Position numbers and translations under genes: made by a program. The notes beneath the pieces are model-generated. The model had not been told where the DNA came from and ran no database searches. It worked only from the letters and a program-made list of their open reading frames with translations. A stretch of DNA of 64,000 nucleotides from Legionella gresilensis (GTDB taxonomy: Bacteria > Pseudomonadota > Gammaproteobacteria > Legionellales > Legionellaceae), in assembly GCF_900639865.1 (NCBI RefSeq), contig NZ_CAAAHX010000003.1, positions 310,001 to 374,000 on the forward strand, in the 5' to 3' direction. This document shows, piece by piece, positions 30,065 to 39,874 of this stretch; the first letter of the stretch is position 1; the number at the start of each line of letters is the position of its first letter.

Positions 30065-30633
30065 ATGCTGCTAAACAATCTGCTTGGGGCTTTTGCTTAC
30101 TTATCATTTTGTCATGCTCAGGTTGGTACTATGCAAGCTCTTCATCACCAGAAAAACTAGATGATCATACATTATCAAAAATACCCGACTCAATTATCAA
30201 AGGACTTAAAGTTTGGCAATTCGATTCTAAAGGCGCGTTAGCTCATTTCTTAGAAAGCCCTCAAGCAAAACATATTCCCGAAAATAATACTTATATATTT
30301 GATACTCCCCATATTGTCCTTAGTCAGGAAAATGAGTCTAATTGGGATATTCATTCACAAAAAGCATTAGCATTGGATAAAGGAAAACAAATTAACTTAG
30401 TAGGTAATGTTATTATTCATCAGGGCAAAGGTTTAAAAAACTCTGAAAGTACTTTAAAAACAGAAGAACTCATTTACTTTCCTGAGCAAAAATTTGCAAC
30501 TACTACGCTTGCCGTAATGTTTGAACAACCCGGTAGCATTATTCATTCACAAGGAATGAATGCTTATCTTGATGAAAAACGAGTTGAGTTGTTAAATAAA
30601 GCACATGCAACTTATGAGCCGAATCATGTTTAA
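30061..30633 (+). CDS. lptC: LPS export system protein LptC
   Basis: 190 residues. One N-terminal membrane anchor (GFCLLIILSCSGWYYA), then a periplasmic beta-jellyroll. LptC takes LPS from LptBFG and passes it to LptA. Sequence conservation is low in this family; size, topology and position between kdsC and lptA support the call. Confidence 0.93.
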   Translation: MNAAKQSAWGFCLLIILSCSGWYYASSSSPEKLDDHTLSKIPDSIIKGLKVWQFDSKGALAHFLESPQAKHIPENNTYIFDTPHIVLSQENESNWDIHSQKALALDKGKQINLVGNVIIHQGKGLKNSESTLKTEELIYFPEQKFATTTLAVMFEQPGSIIHSQGMNAYLDEKRVELLNKAHATYEPNHV

Positions 30634-31129
30634 TCGAAAATTTATTTTTATATTCTTACTTAGCTCTATTAATTTTCAAACTTATGCCTTAGAAACAGAT
30701 AAAACAGCACTTGCGCAATTAGCAGCTGACTCAGCAGATTTAAATCAATCAACCCATCGTGGCGTTTATATAGGAAATGTTCAATTTGATCAGGGAACAA
30801 CTCATCTAAGAGCACATAAAGCAATTACTAAAGGTAATCAAGAAAATAAGCTTATTTTTGCGAAAGCAGAGGGATCTTCTAAAGAACCTGCCCATTTTTG
30901 GACCCAAACAGATGCCGATAAACCACCTCTTCATGCTTATGCATTACAAATTCGCTATTATCCCGAGAAACATTTAATTATATTAATTGGCAATGCGCGC
31001 GTTGAACAGGGCGACGATTCCTTATCTGCCCCTAAAATTACCTACGACACTGAACAAAAGCATGTCGTTTCTTATGGTGATAAGAAGGTGCGAACTACAA
31101 TTATTTTTCATCCGGGTAAAAAAACATGA
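30626..31129 (+). CDS. lptA: LPS transport periplasmic protein LptA
   Basis: About 167 residues. A signal peptide ([21 protein letters not shown]) precedes the OstA-type beta-jellyroll, with [13 protein letters not shown] and the repeated [19 protein letters not shown]. LptA oligomerises into the bridge carrying LPS across the periplasm. The frame opens at ATG 30605; 30626 is preferred because it gives a compact signal peptide and an 8-bp overlap with lptC rather than 29 bp. The stop overlaps the lptB start. Confidence 0.93.
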   Translation: MFNRKFIFIFLLSSINFQTYALETDKTALAQLAADSADLNQSTHRGVYIGNVQFDQGTTHLRAHKAITKGNQENKLIFAKAEGSSKEPAHFWTQTDADKPPLHAYALQIRYYPEKHLIILIGNARVEQGDDSLSAPKITYDTEQKHVVSYGDKKVRTTIIFHPGKKT

Positions 31130-31995
31130 GTAGATTTCTTTCAAAACTCGCCTTAGTAAATAAAATTTTAGGTTCTCGTCATATTTTCAATTTCAGTAAA
31201 AGACAAGCACAAAATGATTTAGGCATTGTAACTCAGCCATCAAATACTACATTAGCAATACGTCAAAAATCTAATGAATTGTCAGCATTCCATTTAAAAA
31301 AAGCTTTTAAGGGTCGAGTTGTTGTCAGTGATGTTAGCATTACAATACGACGTGGAGAATGCATAGGCTTATTAGGTCCTAATGGCGCTGGCAAAACCAC
31401 TTGTTTTTATATGATAGTGGGTTTACAAGCATGCGATGAGGGTAAGATTTTTCTAGATAAGCAAGATATTACTTTAGCACCTATGCACCAGCGCGCTCGT
31501 CTCGGCATAGGTTATTTACCACAAGAAGCATCGGTATTTCGCAAAATGACTGTTGCTGAAAATATTGATTCTATTTTGCAGCTGCGTAAAGATTTGGATA
31601 AAGAGGCACGCCAACAAAAGTTAACTCAATTATTGGCTGAGTTTCATATTTCTCATCTTGCTAATAACTTAGGTTTAAGTCTTTCAGGTGGTGAGAGGCG
31701 CCGAGTTGAGATAGCACGCGCACTTGCTATTGAGCCAGCTTTTATATTATTAGATGAGCCCTTTGCAGGTGTTGATCCTATTTCAGTTATTGACATCAAA
31801 CGGATAATTTCTCATTTATGTAAAAAAAATATTGGCGTTTTAATTACTGATCATAATGTAAGAGAAACATTAGATATTTGTGAGCGCGCTTATATTGTTA
31901 ATCAGGGTAAAATCTTATGTGAAGGAACCCCAGTTGAAATTTTAGCTAATCAACAGGTTCGAACTGTCTATCTTGGCGAGGAATTTTCTCTATAG
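31126..31995 (+). CDS. lptB: LPS export ABC transporter ATPase LptB, with N-terminal extension
   Basis: 289 residues; typical LptB is about 240. The canonical ATPase begins near residue 52 ([20 protein letters not shown]) with Walker [13 protein letters not shown], signature [14 protein letters not shown], Walker [14 protein letters not shown] and the switch His in ITDHNVRE. The extra 50 residues have no obvious domain. The ATG overlaps the lptA stop (ATGA), so the long start is the natural one; no rpoN follows, trpG does. Confidence 0.95.
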   Translation: MSRFLSKLALVNKILGSRHIFNFSKRQAQNDLGIVTQPSNTTLAIRQKSNELSAFHLKKAFKGRVVVSDVSITIRRGECIGLLGPNGAGKTTCFYMIVGLQACDEGKIFLDKQDITLAPMHQRARLGIGYLPQEASVFRKMTVAENIDSILQLRKDLDKEARQQKLTQLLAEFHISHLANNLGLSLSGGERRRVEIARALAIEPAFILLDEPFAGVDPISVIDIKRIISHLCKKNIGVLITDHNVRETLDICERAYIVNQGKILCEGTPVEILANQQVRTVYLGEEFSL

Positions 31996-32002
31996 GTTTA
32001 AC

Positions 32003-32581
32003 ATGCTGTTATTAATTGATAACTATGACTCTTTTACTTACAATTTAGTACAATATTTCCAAATATTAAATCAAGATGTTCGTGTTTTTAAAAATAATGA
32101 TTTAACTATTACCGATATTGAACAATTATCTCCTTCTCATATTGTGATATCGCCAGGCCCTAAAGGACCTCTAGACGCTGGTATTTCTCTAGCTACGATT
32201 GCCCATTTTTATCAAACTATACCTATCTTAGGCATTTGTCTGGGCCACCAATGTCTTGCTCATGCATTTGGAGCAAAAATTATTCTGGCTCCTGAGACTA
32301 TTCATGGTAAAACATCTCCTATCATCCATCATAAACAAAAACTCTTTCAGAATTTACCTAATCCATTCCAAGGGATGCGCTATCATTCTCTTGCTATTGA
32401 TGTTGCTACGCTGCCTACCAGTTTTTCAATTGATGCCTGGGCCGATGACACAATCATGGCAATATCTCATCGTCAATACCCTCTTTTTGGGCTACAATTC
32501 CATCCTGAATCAATTTTAAGTGAATATGGCTTACGATTATTAGCTAATTTTTTAAACTATGAAACTTGCAAACATCTTTGA
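32003..32581 (+). CDS. trpG: Anthranilate/aminodeoxychorismate synthase glutamine amidotransferase
   Basis: About 193 residues from ATG 32003 (MLLLIDNYDSFTYNLVQYF); a longer TTG start at 31973 would run inside lptB and is not needed. Class I amidotransferase with nucleophile GICLGHQCLAHAFG, HSLAID and catalytic His-Glu in LQFHPES. Supplies ammonia to TrpE (or PabB), neither of which is in the window. Overlaps trpD by 23 bp. Confidence 0.94.
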   Translation: MLLLIDNYDSFTYNLVQYFQILNQDVRVFKNNDLTITDIEQLSPSHIVISPGPKGPLDAGISLATIAHFYQTIPILGICLGHQCLAHAFGAKIILAPETIHGKTSPIIHHKQKLFQNLPNPFQGMRYHSLAIDVATLPTSFSIDAWADDTIMAISHRQYPLFGLQFHPESILSEYGLRLLANFLNYETCKHL

Positions 32582-33575
32582 ACATTTAATAAATAAAGAG
32601 GATCTGACCTTTACTGAAATGCAGGACGTCATCTCGGCTTGTATTGAAGATAAAATCTCTGATGCAGAAATCGGCGCTTTTTTAGCCTTAATGCGTGCTA
32701 AAGGTGAAACTGCTGATGAACTTACTGCAGCGGCTAAGACAATTCAATCAGCCATGCGCACAATTGACCTGGGTGATGAGGTCATTGATCTTGCCGGAAC
32801 AGGGGGAGATGGTAAGCACACGTTTAATATTTCGACAGCGTGCAGTATCGTTGCCGCAGCAGCAGGCGCAAAAGTTGCTAAGCATGGCAATCACTCTGTT
32901 TCAAGCTCAAGTGGCAGTGCAGATTTATTATTAGAAGCAGGATTTAATATTAAATTATCTGATGATCAATTAAAGCGTTGTCTACAACAAAATAATATTT
33001 GCTTTCTGTTAACGCCTCATTTTAATCAAGCAGCACAGCGCGTTAAAGAAGTACGCAAGCAATTAGGGATTAAAACTTTCTTTAATTTTTTAGGGCCTGT
33101 ATTAAATCCAGCTAAAGTTAAAAGACAAGTTGTTGGTGTGTTTGCAAAAGCTTGGCAAGAAAAACTATTAAACGTATTAATTAATTTAGGCAGTAAGCGC
33201 GTCATTATTCTTCATTCAGAAGATGGATTAGATGAAATTAGTATTGCAGCACCTACCCACATTCTGGAATATCATGATGGTAAACGATTCACCTGGTCTG
33301 TAAATCCAAACGATTTTAATTGCTACCATTCTAATCTAAATGATATTATTGTGAACTCCTCAGCACAAAGTCTAGCAGTCATTGAAAATGCTTTTAAAGG
33401 AGTCAAGGGAGCGGCCTACGACAGTATCTTACTAAATACTGCTATAGCATTATATTGTGCGGATATAGTTAAGGATTTTAAAACGGGAGTTGAAATAGCA
33501 GCAGCTACTATTAACAGTGGTAATGCTAAACGACACTTTTTGCAATTTCGAGATTTTACCAGAAATGTTACTTAA
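32559..33575 (+). CDS. trpD: Anthranilate phosphoribosyltransferase
   Basis: 338 residues, full length. PRPP-binding [30 protein letters not shown] and NFLGPVLNP are all conserved. Second step of tryptophan synthesis. Starts within trpG and is followed by trpC after 2 bp. Confidence 0.97.
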   Translation: MKLANIFEHLINKEDLTFTEMQDVISACIEDKISDAEIGAFLALMRAKGETADELTAAAKTIQSAMRTIDLGDEVIDLAGTGGDGKHTFNISTACSIVAAAAGAKVAKHGNHSVSSSSGSADLLLEAGFNIKLSDDQLKRCLQQNNICFLLTPHFNQAAQRVKEVRKQLGIKTFFNFLGPVLNPAKVKRQVVGVFAKAWQEKLLNVLINLGSKRVIILHSEDGLDEISIAAPTHILEYHDGKRFTWSVNPNDFNCYHSNLNDIIVNSSAQSLAVIENAFKGVKGAAYDSILLNTAIALYCADIVKDFKTGVEIAAATINSGNAKRHFLQFRDFTRNVT

Positions 33576-33577
33576 TT

Positions 33578-34357
33578 ATGACCACTAGTATATTAAAGAA
33601 AATAGCCGAGCATAAATTATTAGAAGTACAAAAAGCAAAAATAGAAAGACCATTGCCCGAACAGGATCTTTTAGCTTTAGATCCACCACGTGATTTTGTT
33701 AATGCAATTAAGTGCTCTCATCCCGCCATCATTGCTGAAATAAAAAAAGCCTCTCCTAGCAAGGGTATTATTCGGGAAGATTTTGATGTAGCAGCTATTG
33801 CTAAAATTTATGAAAAAAACGGAGCAAGCTGCTTATCCGTACTTACTGATAAACAATTTTTTCAGGGTAATAATAATTATTTGGCGCTGGCAAAGCAGAG
33901 CACTTCCCTACCTATTTTAAGAAAAGATTTTATTATTGATAGTTACCAAATTGCAGAAAGTCGCGCCTTAGGAGCCGATTGTATTTTATTAATTGTTGAT
34001 TTATTAAGTGACATGCAATTAATGGATTTCTGCCAAGAAGCGCAGGCTTTAAATATGGCTGTTTTAGTTGAAAGCCATAATCGAGAAGAACTTGAACGAG
34101 CTCTTAAACTACCAACCTCTTTAATTGGTATTAATAATCGTAGTCTGCATACCTTTATTACCACCTTAACTACGACACTTGAATTAGCAAAAGACATTCC
34201 TGCAGATAAAATTATCATTACCGAAAGTGGAATTAACACGCCTAATGATATCACTCTTATGCTTGAAAATAATATTAATGCTTTCTTAATTGGCGAGAGC
34301 TTAATGCGTGCAGCAGATATTGGTAAGCAATTACAAGCCTTTATCCGAGCAAAATAA
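33578..34357 (+). CDS. trpC: Indole-3-glycerol phosphate synthase
   Basis: 259 residues, a monofunctional TIM barrel without a fused TrpF. Conserved [28 protein letters not shown] and ESGI. Fourth step of the tryptophan pathway. Last gene of a long overlapping unit beginning at kdsD; a strong hairpin follows. Confidence 0.97.
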   Translation: MTTSILKKIAEHKLLEVQKAKIERPLPEQDLLALDPPRDFVNAIKCSHPAIIAEIKKASPSKGIIREDFDVAAIAKIYEKNGASCLSVLTDKQFFQGNNNYLALAKQSTSLPILRKDFIIDSYQIAESRALGADCILLIVDLLSDMQLMDFCQEAQALNMAVLVESHNREELERALKLPTSLIGINNRSLHTFITTLTTTLELAKDIPADKIIITESGINTPNDITLMLENNINAFLIGESLMRAADIGKQLQAFIRAK

Positions 34358-34396
34358 GGCATTCTTTTGGTTATGTCTTACCATCTTTAAGGTGAA

Positions 34397-34433
34397 TTAG
34401 CCATAAAATATAGCAAATATATTTTATGGCTAA
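34397..34433. terminator. Strong AT-rich hairpin after trpC
   Basis: Perfect 16-bp arms (TTAGCCATAAAATATA and its complement) with a GCAAA loop, then TTTATTT. Likely the end of the kds-lpt-trp transcription unit. Confidence 0.7.
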
Positions 34434-34453
34434 TTTATTTATGTTTAATCTGG

Positions 34454-34485
34454 ATCCCGTACAAATGCTTCACATTTTACGGGAT
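34454..34485. repeat. Imperfect palindrome related to dispersed repeats
   Basis: ATCCCGTA at the left and TACGGGAT at the right, with further partial pairing inside (ACAAATG / CATTT). It resembles the GGATCCCG ends of the REP-like family but has a different loop. Intergenic between trpC and the glutaminase gene. Confidence 0.4.
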
Positions 34486-34622
34486 AACGTTCGTTTAGCA
34501 AATAAAAGAGCCGTTGGCACTTCTTGTCGAACTCACGTTACTTAGATATTCTAAATTGCCCTATATTTGTCTTGCTGTGCTAAATTTAGCATAATACGAC
34601 CTTTTATTTTATTATATAATTA

Positions 34623-35552
34623 ATGTCTAAAAATATCTCACAAAATTTATTAAAAAGCATTGTTGAATTTGCGCAAACTAATCATGAAGGCCAAACAGCA
34701 AATTATATTCCTGAACTTGCAAATGTAGATAATGATTTAACAGGCATCGCTGTAACCGTTTTAAAGGGGAAAAGCCTCTCTTATAGTAATATGCCCCTTT
34801 TTCCTATTACGCTACAAAGTACAGGAAAATTAATTCCGCTTATTGGCTTATTAGAGGAACTAGGACCAGATAAAGTGTTCCAGTGGGTCAAAGTAGAGCC
34901 GTCGGGTGATGATTTTGCCTCTATTACTCGTCTTGAACAATTTGGACCTAAGCCTTCAAACCCCATGTTAAATGCAGGTGCAATAACCCTTTGCTCACAT
35001 ATTCCAGGTGTAGGGGAACAACAATTTGCCTGGTTAGAACATTGGGTACAAAAACTTTTTAATCAACGCTTAAGTATCAATCCACTTATCTTTGCTTCTG
35101 AAAAAAGAACAGGTAACCGTAATCGCTCCTTAGCTTACCTATTAAAAAGTCGCAATAATTTACGTACTGATGTGTATGAAACCCTTGATTTATATTTTAC
35201 TATTTGCTCCTATGAGGCTCAGTTGGAACAGATGATTTATCTACCTGCCCTACTTGCTAATGCAGGTCGTGACCCCATAACCAATGAGAAAATTATTTCA
35301 CCTGAAACGTGTAAAATAACACTAGCAATTATGGCAACCTGTGGATTATATGATGAAACGGGAACCCATATGGTAAAAACAGGTATGCCGGCTAAAAGTG
35401 GCGTCTCAGGATATACTATCGCTGTGGTACCAGGTAAAGCAGGTATTGCAGTTATTAGCCCACGTGTAAACTCCAAAGGCAATAGTATACGTGGTGAAAT
35501 CATGTTGCAAAAACTTTCTGAAGAAATGAATTGGCATTTTGCTTTACCTTGA
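34623..35552 (+). CDS. glsA: Glutaminase
   Basis: 309 residues, the bacterial glutaminase size. Beta-lactamase-like fold with the SxxK dyad in LQSTGKLIPL, plus NPMLNAGAI, NAGRDP and the C-terminal KSGVSGYTIAVVPG loop. Hydrolyses glutamine to glutamate and ammonia in the cytosol. Monocistronic, convergent with the oxygenase gene. Confidence 0.96.
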   Translation: MSKNISQNLLKSIVEFAQTNHEGQTANYIPELANVDNDLTGIAVTVLKGKSLSYSNMPLFPITLQSTGKLIPLIGLLEELGPDKVFQWVKVEPSGDDFASITRLEQFGPKPSNPMLNAGAITLCSHIPGVGEQQFAWLEHWVQKLFNQRLSINPLIFASEKRTGNRNRSLAYLLKSRNNLRTDVYETLDLYFTICSYEAQLEQMIYLPALLANAGRDPITNEKIISPETCKITLAIMATCGLYDETGTHMVKTGMPAKSGVSGYTIAVVPGKAGIAVISPRVNSKGNSIRGEIMLQKLSEEMNWHFALP

Positions 35553-35600
35553 TGCTTGGCTCTTTTGCCAGGTAAAGCTTAGGCAATATTTTATCTTAAA

Positions 35601-37034
35601 TTATGCAGTTTTATCTTGGTAAAAGTTTCCATGTAGACCAAATGGTAAATGTATGGGCAAGCATACCTCTGCTAATAACTGCATCGATAATGCGTCTATT
35701 ATTATTAAAGTCGATAATTGCGTGTTCATATCAAATGCTATAGACAATAGAATCCCATCATCCTCTGACTGACAGTTAGGTCTTAATACAAATAAAGCTT
35801 CACCCACATAATTATTCTTTTTATGCCAGTGTTGTATGCTGCCCGTTTTCGTGTTAATTTTTTGTATAGTATTAAAAAATTGATTATCTGGACCCTCGAT
35901 CGAATTTGTATATACAAATTGATAATTATTTCCGTTACATCTCGTATAATTTATTCTTGGAAATTCTTGATTATTGCTTGTTAAGGTCTCCTGGTTACAA
36001 TGTTTAGCATGAATGTCAAGGACATAACGCTTTATTGCACCAGTAGGTAAAGTCGGTTTACTTGAGCGAAGATTTGATAAATATAATTTATCATATGGAT
36101 TTCCTGCTTGATGGCAAACTAAATCTAAAATTATTTCGTTTTTATGTTCATAAGCATTTATGCTATGTAAGCAAACAAAGGGTTCTGTTTCTATCTCAAG
36201 TAGTTGTCCATTTCTTCTATCGAGGATAACAAATACCGATGGCGAGTCTTCTTGATAAGACAACGTATTATTAAAAGGACATCCTAGCATTAATTTAAAT
36301 CTATTTATAACCAAGGGTGATTTAAATAAGATAATGTAGTTTTTAGTTAGGCTAAAACTATGAATGTAGAACAAACTATTAGATAAGTAGGTGTAAATAA
36401 TTTTACGTGTTTTACTTAAAGGGTCTATCTTATAAATATGGTACTTATTAGCCTTACCAACTTCTATAGCAACATTAATTAATTCGCCAGTAGTTGTATC
36501 AAAATGAGGGTGCGCCGTTGTAAGATGTTCTGCAATTTTATCACTAAAATTAAAGTTATTCGTTGTACTTAAATCTTTAATATCAAAAGAAACAACATTC
36601 TTACTTTCTGTCATAGCAATATAGCTATCATCAATGCAAGTTGTGTTTACCACACAGTTGTCATGTAATTTATTGCCAACCAACTCCTTTAAAGAAAATA
36701 ATACACGTTCTAGTTTAGATTCACTTGCATAAGTACCAAACTCATTAGCATTTAATTTACCGAACTTATTACTTTCAATATATTCTTGTGATTGTAAAAA
36801 CCGATTTTGGAAACTAACACTGCCTGACTTAAAGTTAAATTTTTTAAGCATAGCAAAACCATCAAACCAATGTTTAAAATGAGCTGAGCCGACTTCAAAC
36901 TGGCTAGGTCCAATGCTAATAAAAATTCCTGACAGCCATGTGGGAACTTCACCATGAATGCGAAGCTCCTCGAGTGTTACCTGTTTATATTGAGAAGTAT
37001 ATGCCTTAGATAAGCTTGGCTCTTTCTGTTGCAT
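35601..37034 (-). CDS. Carotenoid oxygenase-family (RPE65/lignostilbene dioxygenase) enzyme
   Basis: 477 residues. All four iron-ligand histidine contexts are visible: TTAHPHFD, FYIHSFSL, CLHSINAYEH and the C-terminal FGLHG. The N-terminal GEVPTWLSGIFISIGPS and HWFDGFAML are also family signatures. These are non-heme iron enzymes that cleave C=C bonds of carotenoids, retinoids or stilbenes. No carotenoid biosynthesis genes are in the window, so the substrate may be host-derived; that is inference. No signal peptide seen. Confidence 0.9.
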   Translation of the reverse strand: MQQKEPSLSKAYTSQYKQVTLEELRIHGEVPTWLSGIFISIGPSQFEVGSAHFKHWFDGFAMLKKFNFKSGSVSFQNRFLQSQEYIESNKFGKLNANEFGTYASESKLERVLFSLKELVGNKLHDNCVVNTTCIDDSYIAMTESKNVVSFDIKDLSTTNNFNFSDKIAEHLTTAHPHFDTTTGELINVAIEVGKANKYHIYKIDPLSKTRKIIYTYLSNSLFYIHSFSLTKNYIILFKSPLVINRFKLMLGCPFNNTLSYQEDSPSVFVILDRRNGQLLEIETEPFVCLHSINAYEHKNEIILDLVCHQAGNPYDKLYLSNLRSSKPTLPTGAIKRYVLDIHAKHCNQETLTSNNQEFPRINYTRCNGNNYQFVYTNSIEGPDNQFFNTIQKINTKTGSIQHWHKKNNYVGEALFVLRPNCQSEDDGILLSIAFDMNTQLSTLIIIDALSMQLLAEVCLPIHLPFGLHGNFYQDKTA

Positions 37035-37130
37035 CTTAATAAAGTAATACCATGTTAAATAGTAAATATTATAGCTAATAACAATAATATAAAAGTTTAA
37101 TTTAACAAGGTGCCTAAAATATAATTAGGT

Positions 37131-37733
37131 TTAACCATAGCTATATTTAAAATGAATTATAGCGCCTTGAACATTAGCACTACTTCTCAACTCTTGCATA
37201 CTAATCACTGCATGCGGGCGAAAATCATAAGGGCCAATTAATACTGAAGTACCTTTAGTAAGCGGTTGAATAAGCACAGTAAATCCTAATTTTTTTAAAC
37301 GACTCACAAAAGCGACGGCATTAGCTTTTGTTCGAAAATGCCCTGCCGTAATATACCATTTAACATTTTCTGATAGTTTGGCTGCGGTATTTTTCTTTAT
37401 TTTAGCCCTATTTTCTTGTGCCAAAAGGGGGTTATTTGAGGATTTTAATTTTAAAAGCTGTTTTTTATTAAAAGAGTTAATTATTTTTGCTCGCCAATCA
37501 AACAATTTAGAACCATCTTCAATAAGGGCACTATTTTCTATAAGCTTTCCTTTACCAGATTCCATACTAGCTGAATAAAGATACGGACTATCTTTATGGG
37601 TGCCTTTAACCTGATAAAAATTTGAGAATGAACTTGGTAAAGCCTCTCCTTTTAAATTAAAACAAGTTGAAGCTGCATTGATATTATTAACGAAAAAAGG
37701 TAAGGCTAAAAAAATTACTCGTATTAACTTCAT
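37131..37733 (-). CDS. Secreted SPOR-domain protein
   Basis: 200 residues. Signal peptide MKLIRVIFLALPFFVNNINA, then a 100-residue linker of unknown fold, then a C-terminal SPOR domain (about 125-198) with WYITAGHFRTKANAVAFVSR and VLIGPYDFRPHA. SPOR domains bind peptidoglycan denuded of stem peptides, often at division sites; the role of this protein is not known. Confidence 0.85.
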   Translation of the reverse strand: MKLIRVIFLALPFFVNNINAASTCFNLKGEALPSSFSNFYQVKGTHKDSPYLYSASMESGKGKLIENSALIEDGSKLFDWRAKIINSFNKKQLLKLKSSNNPLLAQENRAKIKKNTAAKLSENVKWYITAGHFRTKANAVAFVSRLKKLGFTVLIQPLTKGTSVLIGPYDFRPHAVISMQELRSSANVQGAIIHFKYSYG

Positions 37734-37844
37734 TGTTTATCACCTATCCATGTAAATATGTATTAAATTAATAAAAGACTTTAAACATCAATCAATTGTG
37801 TATAAATTAGTTCTCACTTTACTTTAAAGTTTTAGTAGAAAAAA

Positions 37845-39194
37845 TTGACAATTTTAAAACAAGAATTAGCACCTGTTACAGTGACCGAGCTTAACCAACA
37901 GGTCCGTGCTTGGTTAGAGCATGAACTGGCTAATGTTGCAGTATTAGGTGAGCTTTCTAACCTAACTCAACCAACGTCAGGCCATCTCTATTTCACCTTA
38001 AAGGATCAAAATGCTCAGATACGATGTGTTTTCTTTCGTAATTATCAAACGTATAACAGCAGGCAATTTAAAGACGGGCAACAAGTTATTGCTCAGGGTA
38101 AATTAAGTTTATATGAAGCAAGGGGTGATTATCAACTAATTGTTCAAAACCTAACCGAAGCAGGCGTTGGTGAGTTATATCAACAATTTGAACAATTGAA
38201 AAAAAGGCTAGAGCAGCAAGGTTTATTTGCTGAGCATCTCAAAAAAACACTTATACGCTTTCCAGCTGTTATCGGTGTTATTACTTCACAAACAGGTGCT
38301 GCTATACGCGATATCTTATGTACTTTAGCAAGACGATTTCCTCTAACGGATGTTATTATTTACCCTTGTGAAGTTCAGGGAAAAAGAGCAGCTGAACAGC
38401 TTATTAATGCTATTTCGCAAGCTAACTCTGATAAGCGTGCTGATATGCTTTTACTTGCTCGGGGCGGTGGAAGCATAGAGGATTTATGGCCATTTAATGA
38501 TGAGCAACTGGCTTTTGCCATTCATAAAAGTCAAATACCTATTATCTCTGGGGTTGGCCATGAAACAGATTTTACGATTGCTGATTTTGTAGCTGATTTA
38601 CGGGCAGCAACCCCTACTGCCGCGGCCGAAGCAGCAACGCCTGATAAAGTAGAATTACTTAATCTTCTAGCTACTTTTAAAAAACGCATGCATGCGGCTA
38701 TTTGCCGAATTATCCAGCAACAACGCCTAATTCTGGCACATAGGATAGCTACTCTTTCCTCTCCTGAACAACTTATTGCTCAGCACTGGCAAACAATTGA
38801 TTACTTAGAAAAACAATTAAATCAAAATATAACTAAAATACTACGCAACTATCATCACCGGGTTAACCTTAATTTAGCGACCTTAATGGCTAAAAATCCT
38901 ATTACTGAAGTTCAACACTTAAAATTATCAATACAAAAAGCAAAACAAAATTTAGATAATTTAATTACTCAAAAGGTAGAAAACTTTAAACACCATTTAA
39001 TCCGTCACCTAGCAACACTTCATGCAGTTAGCCCTTTAGCTACCCTAGAACGAGGATATGCTATTGCTAGTTATAACGATCAAATACTAATTGATAGTAA
39101 ACAGGTTAAACTTAATGAAAAGATTAAAGTACAGCTTGCTAAAGGAAATTTAACGTGTAACGTCATTAACAGAAAAGATGCAAACGATGCTTAA
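37845..39194 (+). CDS. xseA: Exodeoxyribonuclease VII large subunit
   Basis: 449 residues. N-terminal OB-fold (VAVLGELSNLTQPTSGHLYFTLKD), then the catalytic domain with GVITSQTGAAIRDI, LARGGGSIEDLWPFN and GVGHETDFT, then a long helical tail. Degrades single-stranded DNA with XseB, not found here. Uses TTG at 37845: the frame aligns with family N-termini only from this point and no upstream ATG exists. Confidence 0.96.
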   Translation: MTILKQELAPVTVTELNQQVRAWLEHELANVAVLGELSNLTQPTSGHLYFTLKDQNAQIRCVFFRNYQTYNSRQFKDGQQVIAQGKLSLYEARGDYQLIVQNLTEAGVGELYQQFEQLKKRLEQQGLFAEHLKKTLIRFPAVIGVITSQTGAAIRDILCTLARRFPLTDVIIYPCEVQGKRAAEQLINAISQANSDKRADMLLLARGGGSIEDLWPFNDEQLAFAIHKSQIPIISGVGHETDFTIADFVADLRAATPTAAAEAATPDKVELLNLLATFKKRMHAAICRIIQQQRLILAHRIATLSSPEQLIAQHWQTIDYLEKQLNQNITKILRNYHHRVNLNLATLMAKNPITEVQHLKLSIQKAKQNLDNLITQKVENFKHHLIRHLATLHAVSPLATLERGYAIASYNDQILIDSKQVKLNEKIKVQLAKGNLTCNVINRKDANDA

Positions 39195-39813
39195 TGAAAT
39201 TAGTAATAGTTTTAATCAAATTATAACCAATACTCAAACAAATCTACCTATATTAATTACTATTATGGTTGTTGTCTGGGGTATTTTTTTTATAAATTTA
39301 CTTTTTTTTCAGCAGCGACTTTTATATTTAGGTATTATTCCTAGACGATTGATTGGAATTCCGGGTATTTTATTTTCACCACTTTTGCATGCAAACTTTA
39401 ATCACTTATTTTTTAACTCTATTCCTTTATTAGTCTTAAGTGACTTTATTTTAATCGACGGATTCATTTACTATCTTATCGTAACGCTCATAATTACCTT
39501 AGGAAGTGGTTTATTAACTTGGCTTTTTGCAAAACCTGGGATTCATATAGGTGCAAGTTCATTGATTACGGGTTATTGGGCATTGTTAGTCGTTAATATC
39601 TATTCTCATGAGAGTGTTACTGCCGTTATTTTAGGAGTTATTTCTGTTTATTATTTTGCCGGTATATTTTTTGGTATTTTTCCAAGTAAACGAGGTGTTT
39701 CTTGGGAGGGCCATTTATTTGGCCTGATAACGGGATTTGCAACAGCTTATTTTTTACCTTATATAGTTGATTTGATAATGCGTTTAAGTATTACCTTCCT
39801 TGGTAAGAGTTAA
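39178..39813 (+). CDS. Rhomboid-family intramembrane serine protease
   Basis: 211 residues, six or seven membrane segments. Rhomboid motifs: H76...N80 in HANFNHLFFN, GxS nucleophile S127 in GASSLITGYW and the general-base His179 in WEGHLFG. Predicted to cut membrane-protein substrates within the bilayer. Overlaps the end of xseA; ATG 39178 or 39187 both fit. Confidence 0.88.
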   Translation: MQTMLNEISNSFNQIITNTQTNLPILITIMVVVWGIFFINLLFFQQRLLYLGIIPRRLIGIPGILFSPLLHANFNHLFFNSIPLLVLSDFILIDGFIYYLIVTLIITLGSGLLTWLFAKPGIHIGASSLITGYWALLVVNIYSHESVTAVILGVISVYYFAGIFFGIFPSKRGVSWEGHLFGLITGFATAYFLPYIVDLIMRLSITFLGKS

Positions 39814-39874
39814 TATTCTTTTATAAAATATTAAATTGATATACTTTAACCAGCTTATAAAAAAACCAATTCGT

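Noticed and set aside
31980-32010. trp leader peptide or attenuator before trpG
   Set aside because: The space between lptB and trpG is only 7 bp and there is no Trp-rich ORF.
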